Assembly (NCBI GenBank): GCA_004562765.1
Contig: SFRL01000014.1
Coordinates: 1 to 64,000, forward strand
Origin: a bacterium
GTDB taxonomy: Bacteria; Bacillota; Clostridia; Lachnospirales; Lachnospiraceae
DNA: 64,000 nucleotides
Direction of reading: 5' to 3'
A model generated the notes under the pieces. That model did not search any database. It saw only the letters and a program-made list of their open reading frames with translations, and was not told the origin of the DNA. The position numbers were made by a program, and so were the translations under genes. Below, piece after piece: positions 8,572 to 17,075 of the stretch. Position 1 is the first letter of the stretch. Each line of letters starts with the position of its first letter.

Positions 8572-10006
8572 CCTCATTTCCTCCGTCATACTGTACTTCT
8601 AACACCCGCTTTGTGTGTTCATTCACCTTGTAATAGTCACTCATCCGGTGACCGATGACCCACATGATATGTGATCCGTCCGCCAGAAGCCACAGCCCGT
8701 CGCGCTCCGCCTGCGGGATCTTTTCATTTACCAGATAGTTTTTCAGTTTCTGGCGATGCCCGGCGCTGTCAATGATCAGATAATCACCGCTTTGGCGTTT
8801 CCGAATCTGCACATTATATTCTATTTTATCATAATCAAACCATTTCGTATACTTCTTTTTCGAAATTTCAGCGATCGGAACATGCTCCAGTATCTCCATC
8901 CGGATCTGCCCCGGTGCAGTTTCCCCCGCAAGCACTTCCGATCCGCTTTTTGCCAGAAGTTCCACGCCCTCATACGTGCGCCGTGCCCTGACCCGGTACG
9001 GAAGCATCAGCTCACGCCCGACCTGATGCGAAAACAGTTCCTGCAGCAATACGATATGCCGCGCGCCCAGATCCTTTGCCTTTCCGCTGACTGTTTCCAG
9101 TGCCCGGTAGAGCACACGCCGCTGCATCAGGGGCTGTTCCTGCAGAAGCGCTACCTGCACCAGCAGCCCGCCCTGCAGGATCTTCTTTGTATGACACGCA
9201 TACAACGCATCCGTCTGCGCCGCCAGATAGTCCTCTGCCTCCTGCAGTCGACCGGCACTCTCGCACAGGTGTCCGACCGCCTGCCCGTTCAATTGCGCCA
9301 GCACCGGAAGCACGTCCATGCGCAGCCGGTTTCTGGTATAGGAACGGTCACCATTCGTCACATCCTCGCGCCAGCCGATCCCTTCCCCGCGCAGAAATAC
9401 CTCGATCTGCGTGCGCTCCACGCTCAGCAGCGGACGGATGATCCTGCCCCGCTTCGGGCGCATGCCGCCCAACCCTTTGATATCGCTGCCGCGGATCATC
9501 TGCCATAATACCGTCTCAGCCTGATCCTCCATGTGGTGCGCCACCGCGATACGCACACGCCTCATCCCGCCAGCCGGAGCTGTTCCTGCCGCGTCAGTTG
9601 CCCATGCATGTTCTGCCGCGTCAGCTGCCCATGCATGTTCTGCCGCCTGCGCCGCCGCTTCAAACGCCTCATAGCGCAAATCCCGCGCCGCCTCCTCAAC
9701 AGAAATACCGTGCGCTCCGCTGTAAGCGCTTGCATCCACAGAGATCACTTCACAGGGAACGTTCTTTTCCTCACAAAACCGCCTCACATACGCCGCATCC
9801 GCAAGGCTTTCCTCCCCACGGATCCCGTGTTCCACATGGATCACCCGCAGCTGGAAGTCTACCTCTTTTTGATATGCCCGCAGTACTTCCAGCAGACACA
9901 TGGAATCTGCTCCGCCCGAGACACCTGCGAAAACAAGATCTCCCGCCTTCACCAGTTCCTGTTCCTCCATATACGAAAATACCTTTTGTAAAAACTGCTC
10001 TCTCAT
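8564..10006 (-). CDS. tilS: tRNA(Ile)-lysidine synthase TilS
   Basis: A 480-residue enzyme that ligates lysine to C34 of the CAU-anticodon tRNA-Ile, allowing AUA decoding; it is essential. The N-terminal PP-loop ATPase motif SGGADS is at 30-35, followed by the HVEHGIRG and VAHHMEDQAETVL segments; the C-terminal domain is complete. Between the conserved helices near residue 120-145 sits an Ala-rich insertion built from a 27-bp tandem repeat encoding AEHAWA(A/T)DA units. It lies between spoIIE and hpt. Confidence 0.95.
   Translation of the reverse strand: MREQFLQKVFSYMEEQELVKAGDLVFAGVSGGADSMCLLEVLRAYQKEVDFQLRVIHVEHGIRGEESLADAAYVRRFCEEKNVPCEVISVDASAYSGAHGISVEEAARDLRYEAFEAAAQAAEHAWAADAAEHAWATDAAGTAPAGGMRRVRIAVAHHMEDQAETVLWQMIRGSDIKGLGGMRPKRGRIIRPLLSVERTQIEVFLRGEGIGWREDVTNGDRSYTRNRLRMDVLPVLAQLNGQAVGHLCESAGRLQEAEDYLAAQTDALYACHTKKILQGGLLVQVALLQEQPLMQRRVLYRALETVSGKAKDLGARHIVLLQELFSHQVGRELMLPYRVRARRTYEGVELLAKSGSEVLAGETAPGQIRMEILEHVPIAEISKKKYTKWFDYDKIEYNVQIRKRQSGDYLIIDSAGHRQKLKNYLVNEKIPQAERDGLWLLADGSHIMWVIGHRMSDYYKVNEHTKRVLEVQYDGGNEDE
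9587..9640. repeat. 27-bp tandem repeat (two units) inside tilS
   Basis: Two consecutive units starting TGCCGCGTCAG(T/C)TGCC occupy 9587-9613 and 9614-9640 and differ at one base. A degenerate partial third unit follows. The repeat preserves frame and encodes nine-residue AEHAWA(A/T)DA units. Confidence 0.85.
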
Positions 10007-10017
10007 TGTCTTTATCC

Positions 10018-11856
10018 TTATTTTTCCCAGATACCTGCCACCAGCACGGTCATGTCGTCTTTCACCTGTCCGCCGGTAAACAGTGTCACCCGCTCCAGTA
10101 TTTTTTTTGCCATCTCATTCGGATTTGATACATGGATACTCTCCAGGATCTCACACATAGTCTGCTCCGGCGACGGAACGTGCAGATGCTCCAGCGCGCC
10201 GTCCGTCATGAGCACCACATAATCCCCGCCGGAAACATGTGAGCTCTTCGTCACGATCTGCAGCTCCATGTCAGCGCCCACCGGAAGATTTGCGCAGGGG
10301 ATGCACTCCGCCTCCTCGCCGCGCTTGATAAATGCCGCTGCCGCGCCGATCTTATAAAACGTGACATCTCCCTGATACAGATCCACCTCGCAGATATCCA
10401 TTGTGGAGTAGGAATCCTCCTGATCGTGCAGCACACACGCTGCATTAAGCATGCGCAGCGCCGTCTCCTCGGAAAATCCCGCCTCCAAAAACCTCTCCAT
10501 TAACTCTAACACCATTTCGCTTTCCTTACAAGCGCTGCTTCCCGATCCCATGCCGTCGGAGAGCATGAGCACCGCCTGTCCGTCATGATTTTCCACATAG
10601 GAAAAATTGTCACCGGACACTGCGGCCCCGTCCCGTATCAGTCTCGCCACACCGTAGGTGCTGTGATAAAGCGTATCCTCTTCGTAGACGAAGGGTCCCG
10701 GAAGCTTGCCGATCAGGGATTTGGAATCCCGGTGCAGCACCATATCCAGATCCAACGCCCGCTCTACCACCTTTGTCAGATCCCGGACAGAAATGCAGTT
10801 TCCCTGTTTCGAGCGCGCCTCCACAGACAGGGTGACACGCCCGTTCTTCTTCTCCAGCAGGCGGATGTTCTGCAGTAGGATCCCCTGTTCTTTTGCCAGA
10901 TAGCGCAACGTGGAGAGTGCAGGCTTTTCCTTTTTTGTCAGATCGATGGCATCCTTCGTACAATCCTGCATGATATATGCCATCGCTTCCATCTGCTCCG
11001 CAATGACTGCGCGGTTTTCAAGGAGACGGTTATACCATGCCAGATTCAGCCTTGCGCGTTCAAACACACGAGTCGCTTCCATTGCCAGCGCCTCGCTGCG
11101 GATGCAGTTCTCTTCAAGCTGCTGTCTGGACTCCCGCGCCGCTTTTCCCACCTGGTGCATCGAGGTAAGATATCCTGCCAGCGCCTGATACATCGGTGCA
11201 TCCGGTTTGTCCCAGCACAGGGAGCACTGCGCACAGTCCGCACAGATGTGACCGGTGATCTCATTATGTATCTTTCCCATTTCCTCCGGTGTAAAATCCT
11301 TTTTCTGCGTATTCATGCCGGAAAAAAGCTGCGCCAGTTCACCAAAGGAATCCGCATAACCCATCATCCGGTTTTCGTCCGTTCCCCTGTCTGCTTCCGG
11401 CTCTGGCAGGCGCTCCACCAGAAGCGGCAGCCAGTATAGGAGTCTGGAAAACACAAAGACACTTGCAAAGCAGATCACACCCTCCATCAGTTTGAGGGGC
11501 AGATCACCGCGCACCGCATTTGTCAGCAGATCACCACTGATGCTGAGGGAGACCGTGACAACCGCAGCCGAGATCGCAGCAGTGATGATCAGACATTTGT
11601 GGTCGATCCACTCACAGATCTTCACCACCAGCCAGATCACGACCATTCCTATGGTATAGCGCACCGTATCCGTAACCGGCAGTGTGAACACCATTCCGAG
11701 AAACATCACTCCGCCAAGCAGTGCACGGCCTTCCCCCCGCAGAAGCGCCGCCGCGTAATACGCCGGAAGAAAAGGATAGTAGCCACCGATGCCAAATCTG
11801 CACATCAGCGCCCCGATCAGAGCGATCAGTATTTGTCTGTAGCTTTCTTTTTTCAT
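10018..11856 (-). CDS. spoIIE: Stage II sporulation protein E, SpoIIE phosphatase
   Basis: A 612-residue PP2C-type phosphatase expected to dephosphorylate SpoIIAA and so activate sigma-F in the forespore. The first ~150 residues are hydrophobic and hold several membrane helices. A cytosolic linker follows with a Cys-rich ICADCAQCSLCW patch, also seen in B. subtilis SpoIIE. The C-terminal ~230 residues form the phosphatase, with LMLSDGMGSG and VLMTDGALE metal-site segments. It is shorter than the ~827-residue B. subtilis protein, mainly in the membrane part. The start has a good GGAGGT site. The neighbours are the same as in Bacillus. Confidence 0.93.
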   Translation of the reverse strand: MKKESYRQILIALIGALMCRFGIGGYYPFLPAYYAAALLRGEGRALLGGVMFLGMVFTLPVTDTVRYTIGMVVIWLVVKICEWIDHKCLIITAAISAAVVTVSLSISGDLLTNAVRGDLPLKLMEGVICFASVFVFSRLLYWLPLLVERLPEPEADRGTDENRMMGYADSFGELAQLFSGMNTQKKDFTPEEMGKIHNEITGHICADCAQCSLCWDKPDAPMYQALAGYLTSMHQVGKAARESRQQLEENCIRSEALAMEATRVFERARLNLAWYNRLLENRAVIAEQMEAMAYIMQDCTKDAIDLTKKEKPALSTLRYLAKEQGILLQNIRLLEKKNGRVTLSVEARSKQGNCISVRDLTKVVERALDLDMVLHRDSKSLIGKLPGPFVYEEDTLYHSTYGVARLIRDGAAVSGDNFSYVENHDGQAVLMLSDGMGSGSSACKESEMVLELMERFLEAGFSEETALRMLNAACVLHDQEDSYSTMDICEVDLYQGDVTFYKIGAAAAFIKRGEEAECIPCANLPVGADMELQIVTKSSHVSGGDYVVLMTDGALEHLHVPSPEQTMCEILESIHVSNPNEMAKKILERVTLFTGGQVKDDMTVLVAGIWEK

Positions 11857-11889
11857 AATTGCTTACCTCCGCTTTTTTCGTCGAAGGTC

Positions 11890-11922
11890 ATTATAGAAAA
11901 GAAAGCTTCCGTAATTTGTCAA
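11890..11922 (-). promoter_or_regulatory. spoIIE promoter with 21-bp spacer and overlapping 0A-like box
   Basis: TTGACA (11917-11922) and TATAAT (11890-11895) are both perfect but lie 21 bp apart, and the -10 is 34 bp before the spoIIE ATG. TTTGACA over the -35 is the reverse complement of TGTCAAA, which fits the Spo0A box TGTCRAA. A similar TTTTGACGAA lies just upstream. B. subtilis spoIIE and spoIIG promoters use the same long-spacer, Spo0A-activated design. Confidence 0.82.
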
Positions 11923-12039
11923 AAAAAATATGGGATTTGAAAAATCGTTCGTCAAAACGCTCCTTCAAATCCCGATTTGAATCGATTATAGGTGCTTCAT
12001 CCGTTTGAGGTGCTTCACCGTCTCACAGGTTCACGGTCA

Positions 12040-12327
12040 CTACTTTTCACGATAGATGATCTCATCATCGTAGAACAATCCGTATCTGTGTGCTTCTTTT
12101 TCGATATACTCCTGAGACTGCATGCTCTTTTCCTGTTCTTCAAGTTCCTGCTGTCTGGCTTCCTCCTCACGCTTTTGTTCCTCGTAGGAAGCCTCCTTCG
12201 CTGCCAGCTCCTGGTTTTTATTGTAAAGCTTTACGATCTGGGTTGACATTAAAGCGATCAGCAGGCATACCATACAGGTAATGCTGAACTTCGCCATCCT
12301 GTTTTGCTTTTTTCTGCCTCTGCTCAT
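12040..12327 (-). CDS. divIC: Septum formation initiator, DivIC/FtsB family
   Basis: A 95-residue bitopic membrane protein of the divisome, partner of FtsL and DivIB at the septum. After a basic N-terminus (MSRGRKKQNR) there is one membrane segment at about residues 14-32. A Glu/Gln-rich coiled coil (about 35-70) and the YIEKEAHRYGLFYDDEIIY tail typical of the family follow. GAGGATGTGAG precedes the ATG. Its place between yabQ and spoIIE matches B. subtilis, although yabR, which separates divIC from spoIIE there, is missing. Confidence 0.88.
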   Translation of the reverse strand: MSRGRKKQNRMAKFSITCMVCLLIALMSTQIVKLYNKNQELAAKEASYEEQKREEEARQQELEEQEKSMQSQEYIEKEAHRYGLFYDDEIIYREK

Positions 12328-12347
12328 CTACTCACATCCTCTGTTCG

Positions 12348-12830
12348 TTATAGTTTACATAAGCTCATTTTAACCATCTTCCAGAGCTTTTTCAACCGTT
12401 TTTTCTGACATGTCCATACTTTTCCACAAAAATCCTGCCCTTTTCTCCGTTTTTTGCGCAAAAAAGCCGTCACGCGGTGTACCGGTCCAAGCAGCACGCC
12501 AAGCACACGCTGCAGGAAACGGATGATAAAGGGCACACAGAATCTGCCAAAACTGCAGGCATAAAGTATCATGCCTGCCAGAAGACCACCGAACACATAA
12601 CCTCTGAGACGCCCGTCATTCTTGTCATACAATTCAACAAAGACGACGACTGCCACATAGATCCAGTAAACCAGGTCCTCCAGATTGATGAGAAACGTTC
12701 CGTGTGGAATAATGCCCCGCAGGATGCGCAGCACATCATAGCACGCTGCCAGAAACACGCCCACCAGAAAAAAACAGCACAAAAGTGCCAGTTCCTCATA
12801 AATGCCAGCACTGACCATTCGGATCTGCAT
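12348..12830 (-). CDS. yabQ: Spore cortex biosynthesis protein YabQ
   Basis: A 160-residue integral membrane protein, needed in B. subtilis for spore cortex formation and located in the outer forespore membrane. Three to four hydrophobic stretches occupy residues ~10-110 and include the family segment YDVLRILRGIIPHG. A very basic cytosolic tail follows (KKRRKGQ, KKRLKKLWK). The ATG overlaps the yabP stop codon by one base (TGATG), so translation is coupled. It is expected to be expressed in the mother cell. Confidence 0.88.
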   Translation of the reverse strand: MQIRMVSAGIYEELALLCCFFLVGVFLAACYDVLRILRGIIPHGTFLINLEDLVYWIYVAVVVFVELYDKNDGRLRGYVFGGLLAGMILYACSFGRFCVPFIIRFLQRVLGVLLGPVHRVTAFLRKKRRKGQDFCGKVWTCQKKRLKKLWKMVKMSLCKL

Positions 12831-13111
12831 CAGCGGAAAATGCGGCTCAGCAGGGATTCACCCTTGTGAGCGTTCGATACATCAGAATAGGACAGCCCAT
12901 CTATTTTTCCTGCGATATCCACCTCGCCTTTTTCCAGCGACAGACGGTTGACATGCAGATCCTTTCCCTTGATCAAAAGCATCCCCTGCTCTGTCTCAAG
13001 CAAAATCTCGCTCACGTCAAAGGAAAGCACATCTACGATTCCGCTAAAGCTGCCGTTCTGGCGGTTATTCATCAATACCCGATGGGTATGTGTTGCCATT
13101 TTTTCATCCAT
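12830..13111 (-). CDS. yabP: Sporulation protein YabP
   Basis: A 93-residue small cytosolic protein of the YabP/YqfC family. The family pattern is visible: an N-terminal HRVLMNNRQNGSFSGIVDVLSFD and a central ILLETEQGMLLIKGKDLHVNRLSLEKGEVDIAGKID core. In B. subtilis yabP is a sigma-E gene cotranscribed with yabQ. Here it overlaps yabQ by one base, and rqcP lies 51 bp upstream. GAGGGCTTGGAAAT precedes the ATG. The molecular function is unknown. Confidence 0.87.
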   Translation of the reverse strand: MDEKMATHTHRVLMNNRQNGSFSGIVDVLSFDVSEILLETEQGMLLIKGKDLHVNRLSLEKGEVDIAGKIDGLSYSDVSNAHKGESLLSRIFR

Positions 13112-13162
13112 ATTTCCAAGCCCTCCATGTTAAAATCTATGCAGGACATGGCTCAAATAGAC

Positions 13163-13402
13163 TTAAAGATACTCGAAAAGCTCGGCTGCCTCATCCTTTT
13201 TGGTGGTCTGGGCGATCGCCTTCACGCGCACCTTCACGGTCTTTGTCCCAAACTGGATCTCTATGATATCTCCCTCCTTGACATTCAGGGATGCCTTTGC
13301 GACCTTTCCGTTTACAAGCACACGGCCGGCATCACATGCCTCGTTTGCCACGGTGCGGCGCTTGATCAGGCGGGAAACCTTTAGAAATTTATCAAGTCTC
13401 AT
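13163..13402 (-). CDS. rqcP: S4-domain RNA-binding protein RqcP (YabO)
   Basis: A 79-residue protein consisting of one S4 RNA-binding domain (MRLDKFLKVSRLIKRRTVANEACDAG, then VNGKVAKASLNVKEGDIIEI). It matches RqcP, formerly YabO, which binds obstructed 50S subunits with RqcH and promotes C-terminal alanine tailing in ribosome quality control. Length and position ahead of yabP-yabQ-divIC match B. subtilis. GGAAAATAAG precedes the ATG. The hup terminator lies just upstream, so expression needs read-through or a promoter I did not identify. Confidence 0.9.
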   Translation of the reverse strand: MRLDKFLKVSRLIKRRTVANEACDAGRVLVNGKVAKASLNVKEGDIIEIQFGTKTVKVRVKAIAQTTKKDEAAELFEYL

Positions 13403-13423
13403 CTTATTTTCCTTTCTTGTGCA

Positions 13424-13461
13424 ATAAAAATGAGCGAGCTTCTTTCTACAGAAGCCCGCCC
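13424..13461 (-). terminator. hup terminator
   Basis: On the minus strand GGGCGGGCTTC pairs over 11 bp with GAAGCTCGCTC (two G-T pairs), followed by ATTTTTATT. Confidence 0.85.
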
Positions 13462-13482
13462 GTAAAATTCTTTTTCTGCGAA

Positions 13483-13758
13483 TTAAGCGTTTACGCTATC
13501 CTTTAAAGCCTTACCAGCTTTGAACTTGGGAGCCTTAGATGCAGGGATGGTCATCTCCTTGCCGGTCTGAGGATTTCTTCCGGTTCTTGCTGCACGCTCA
13601 GATACCTCAAATGTACCGAAGCCTACTAACTGAATCTTCTCGCCCTTCTTTAACTCCTCAGCTACTACATCAGTAAAAGCCTTTAAAGCAGCCTCTGCGT
13701 CCTTCTTTGATAATCCTGTCTTATCAGCCATTGCTGATACTAATTCCATCTTATTCAT
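13483..13758 (-). CDS. hup: DNA-binding protein HU
   Basis: A 91-residue nucleoid protein of the HU family. The helical dimerisation half (MNKMELVSAMADKTGLSKKDAEAALKAF) is followed by the GFGTFEV segment and the DNA-embracing beta arm with the RTGRNPQTG signature at about 58-66. The length is standard. AGGAGG precedes the ATG. A strong sigma-A promoter upstream and a strong terminator downstream make it monocistronic and probably highly expressed. Confidence 0.97.
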   Translation of the reverse strand: MNKMELVSAMADKTGLSKKDAEAALKAFTDVVAEELKKGEKIQLVGFGTFEVSERAARTGRNPQTGKEMTIPASKAPKFKAGKALKDSVNA

Positions 13759-13844
13759 GGTTTTTTGTCCTCCTATTGGATTTCTATTCTTTCTTGTCTA
13801 TAATTCGCCGATATTCCGCTCAATCCGAATTACCTACGCATATA

Positions 13845-13873
13845 TTTATACTTGGTTTTTTTTGGATTGTCAA
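13845..13873 (-). promoter_or_regulatory. hup sigma-A promoter
   Basis: TTGACA, a 17-bp spacer and TATAAA on the minus strand, about 87 bp before the hup ATG. Confidence 0.82.
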
Positions 13874-13909
13874 GATGATTTGCCTATTTTCCCAAGAAAA
13901 TAGCATATT

Positions 13910-15646
13910 TTAGATCATTTTTCGGATCATTGCCAACACATTCTCACCCAGCGCCTTTGATTTTGCATCCGCGTCGTCCAAAGAGGTCCCCTTAACTCCG
14001 AGATAAAATTTTACTTTCGGCTCGGTTCCTGACGGGCGAACACATACCCATGCGTCATCCGTCAGCTCGTAATAGAGTACGTTTGATCCGGGAAGTCCGG
14101 TGGGCTTCTCCTCGCCGGTCTTTACGTCTTTGATCGTTCCCTCTTTGTAATCGCGCACTGCCGTCACCGCATAGCCACCGATCTCCTTCGGAGCATCCGC
14201 ACGCAGCGTGTTCATGATCTCCTGGATCTTTGCCAGACCTTCAATACCCTTTAATGTGATGGACTCTACATGATCCTTGTAGTAGCCGTAACGCTCATAC
14301 ATCTCGATCATCGCATCCCAGAGCGTCATATTTTTGGTCTTGTAGTAAGCCGCTGCCTCACACAAGGTCATGGAAGCAACAACTGCATCCTTATCTCTCG
14401 CATAAGTTCCGGTCAGGCAGCCGTAGCTCTCCTCCATACCGAACAGATACGTTCCCTTACCCTCGTTCTCGAACTTTAAGATCTGCTGTCCGATAAACTT
14501 AAATCCGGTCAGCACCTCGATCAGCTGAATGCCATAGTATTTTGCGATGGCGTCTGCCATATTTGTTGACACGATGGACTTGATAAATGCGCCGTCCGCG
14601 GGCAGCTTGCCGTCGCGCGCTTTGCGCTGGCTGATCACATAATCACCAATCAGGCAGCCGGACATGTTTCCGGTCAGCGAATGGTACTCGCCGGTCTTTG
14701 AATCCTTTACATATACGCCAAGGCGGTCTGCATCAGGATCTGTTGCAAGAATTAAATCTGCATTTACTTCTTTTCCAAGTTTCAGACCAAGCTGGAATGC
14801 CTCTTCTGTCTCCGGGTTCGGATAGCTGACGGTGGGGAAATCGCCGTCCGGCAGTTCCTGCTCGGGCACCACGTAAACCTTTGTAAAGCCCAGCTCTTTT
14901 AACACACGGCGTACAGGAATGTTTCCGGTGCCGTGTAACGGTGTATACACGATCGTCAGGTCATCCTTTACCGCATCAATGCAGTCCTGATGCAGTACGA
15001 GGCTCTTTAACTCTGCGATGTAGGGATCGTCGATATCGGCACCGATCTGCTGATACATGCCTGCAGCGATGGCAGCAGACTTGTCCATCGTCTTTACGGT
15101 CGCATAGTCTGTTACCTTCTTCACCTCATCCATGATACCGCTGTCATGAGGCGGTGTGATCTGTGCGCCGTCCTCCCAGTATACCTTGTAACCGTTGTAC
15201 TCCGGCGGATTGTGGCTGGCAGTGATGTTGATACCTGCGATACAGCCCAGCTTACGGACCGCATAGGACAGCTCCGGTGTCGGCCGCAGGCTCTCAAACA
15301 CATATGCCTTGATGCCGTTTGCCGCGAGACACAGTGCGGCTTCATCCGCGAATTCCGGTGACATATGGCGGGAGTCGAAGGCGATCGCAACGCCCTTTTT
15401 CTCGCCTCCTACACCTAAAATATAGTTTGCGAGACCCTGTGTCGCCTTGCGCACGGTGTAAATATTCATGCGGTTTGTTCCGGCTCCGATGACTCCGCGA
15501 AGTCCCGCCGTACCAAACTCCAGATCCATGTAAAAGCGATCTTCGATCTCTTTTTCATCCCCCTCGATTGCCTTTAATTCCGCCTTTGTCTCGGCATCAA
15601 AGTAAGGATTGTTCAACCACTCCTCATACATTGCCTTGTAGTCCAT
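13910..15646 (-). CDS. Alpha-phosphohexomutase (phosphoglucomutase/phosphomannomutase)
   Basis: A 578-residue four-domain phosphosugar mutase interconverting hexose-1- and 6-phosphates, probably glucose-1-P/glucose-6-P. Visible signatures are FGTAGLRG near residue 44, the phosphoserine loop TASHNP, the metal loop DPDADRLG and the late sugar-binding VRPSGTEPK. The length matches PgcA-type enzymes of Firmicutes. It would supply glucose-1-phosphate for the glgC/glgD glycogen genes and for UDP-glucose. TAGGAGGG precedes the ATG. Confidence 0.93.
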   Translation of the reverse strand: MDYKAMYEEWLNNPYFDAETKAELKAIEGDEKEIEDRFYMDLEFGTAGLRGVIGAGTNRMNIYTVRKATQGLANYILGVGGEKKGVAIAFDSRHMSPEFADEAALCLAANGIKAYVFESLRPTPELSYAVRKLGCIAGINITASHNPPEYNGYKVYWEDGAQITPPHDSGIMDEVKKVTDYATVKTMDKSAAIAAGMYQQIGADIDDPYIAELKSLVLHQDCIDAVKDDLTIVYTPLHGTGNIPVRRVLKELGFTKVYVVPEQELPDGDFPTVSYPNPETEEAFQLGLKLGKEVNADLILATDPDADRLGVYVKDSKTGEYHSLTGNMSGCLIGDYVISQRKARDGKLPADGAFIKSIVSTNMADAIAKYYGIQLIEVLTGFKFIGQQILKFENEGKGTYLFGMEESYGCLTGTYARDKDAVVASMTLCEAAAYYKTKNMTLWDAMIEMYERYGYYKDHVESITLKGIEGLAKIQEIMNTLRADAPKEIGGYAVTAVRDYKEGTIKDVKTGEEKPTGLPGSNVLYYELTDDAWVCVRPSGTEPKVKFYLGVKGTSLDDADAKSKALGENVLAMIRKMI

Positions 15647-15749
15647 GTGATTCCCTCCTAAATACTTATCATGATTTTATATTTCAAGCCGCCTCCGCGG
15701 CCTGTATACTGTCTGATGCACCGTTTCTCCGCACAGATCCGTCCGCCGA

Positions 15750-17039
15750 TCAATCGTCCTTCAACTCCACAAGCGATTTGATCAGGTCTGCGATCGTGTC
15801 CAGATAGTCACTGTAGGCTCCGGTACTGCCACTTGTCACATCTGAAGAGCTTGTCCCCTTTTCCTCACTGCTGACCGTCTCACTGTCATCCGTCTGTCCG
15901 GATACCGCGGAACCTGATATCACGCTGTTTCCGTCTGTCTGCTCCTGTGTATCCGCCTGCTCACCGTCATCCCCGGAAGTATCATCCTCCTCCGAAAGCT
16001 CCGGCTCACCGATCTGGATCGTCGCCTCCTTGGAGTGGATCACAAGCTGTCGCTCCCACGTCTCAAAACCATCCGCGATCACCGTCAGCCGGTACACGCC
16101 ATAGCGCAGTTCCACCGGCTGTTCATATTCCACCGGTTCACCATCAATATAGAGCAGGGCATCCTGTACATGAATCTCGAATGTCACAAGACAGGTCTTC
16201 GGTCCTTCACCCTTATATTCATTCAGATCCACCGTCGTCACCTGCGCCCGCTCCACCTCGACCGTTTTGCTGTCTCCATAGCCATCATTTGCCACAGACA
16301 GCTCATACGTTCCTTCCGGTACTTCAAGGGTCATATCCGGTGTGACCTTCGCATAGATCTTCGTGCCGAGGCTGATCCAGCCACCCTCAAACAATTCCGT
16401 ATTCGTCAGCGCGATCGTACCGTGCCCGGTGGTCACCTGAACGGATAATATCTGCTTATCCAGCCCCTGTACGCTGATGACATCATTCTCACTCACCTGC
16501 GCCAGAGAGATCTCCTGATCACCGGAAAACACCCTCAGATGTTCGTCATACCGGTACTTTGTGTCTCCTATGACAAGCATGCCGATCGACGGATCAATGG
16601 AAAAACGTGTGATATTTTCCTGATACCAGGCGGCATCGGCAAGCTGTACGGTGGTGAGTTTTGCATCATCATCCAGTGCTCCGATCGTCACCACCCGTCC
16701 GGGCACAAGTCGTGCAGTCGACATAAACTGACCGTGATCGTCCAGAATCTGTGTCGCCTGCGTATAACCATACTGGACAGTCCGCGGAGAATCCGGCAAC
16801 GCAAGCCCAATGAAACGTTTTTCGGTGTCGATGCTGATCACTACATAGAGATCTTCGTTCGCTTGAGACATTTCCGGCAATACGGTTTCGTCTGTTTCCT
16901 CATCAGACGCTTCCGCCGTCTGCGTGGCTGCTCCCGGGTATTGATCCATCGTGATCGTGCCGGAGTTCTTTGCACCACAGCCGCAGAGCAGCAGCACACA
17001 TAAAATTGTCATTATCCTCTGTAGAAATCGCTTGCTCAT
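15750..17039 (-). CDS. Lipoprotein with PEGA-type surface repeats
   Basis: A 429-residue exported lipoprotein of unknown function. The signal peptide ends in the lipobox LLCGC, with the acylated cysteine at residue 21. The mature part has an acidic linker and a beta-rich N-terminal domain. Two PEGA-like repeats follow (VPEGTYELSVANDGYGDSKTV around 255-275; LRYGVYRLTVIADGFETW near 325), with a central LYIDGEPV strand. The final ~75 residues are a low-complexity Ser/Thr/Asp/Glu tail that may span the wall. No strong ribosome binding site precedes the ATG, and a -10 hexamer lies only 8 bp upstream. Confidence 0.8.
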   Translation of the reverse strand: MSKRFLQRIMTILCVLLLCGCGAKNSGTITMDQYPGAATQTAEASDEETDETVLPEMSQANEDLYVVISIDTEKRFIGLALPDSPRTVQYGYTQATQILDDHGQFMSTARLVPGRVVTIGALDDDAKLTTVQLADAAWYQENITRFSIDPSIGMLVIGDTKYRYDEHLRVFSGDQEISLAQVSENDVISVQGLDKQILSVQVTTGHGTIALTNTELFEGGWISLGTKIYAKVTPDMTLEVPEGTYELSVANDGYGDSKTVEVERAQVTTVDLNEYKGEGPKTCLVTFEIHVQDALLYIDGEPVEYEQPVELRYGVYRLTVIADGFETWERQLVIHSKEATIQIGEPELSEEDDTSGDDGEQADTQEQTDGNSVISGSAVSGQTDDSETVSSEEKGTSSSDVTSGSTGAYSDYLDTIADLIKSLVELKDD

Positions 17040-17046
17040 GCTCTTT

Positions 17047-17075
17047 ATTATAAACTATTTTACGAGATAAAACAA
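17047..17075 (-). promoter_or_regulatory. Possible promoter giving a near-leaderless lipoprotein mRNA
   Basis: On the minus strand TTGTTT, a 17-bp spacer and a perfect TATAAT overlap the end of the cotS-like gene. The expected start of transcription falls within 1-2 nt of the ATG at 17039. The -35 matches only three of six bases. Confidence 0.45.
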
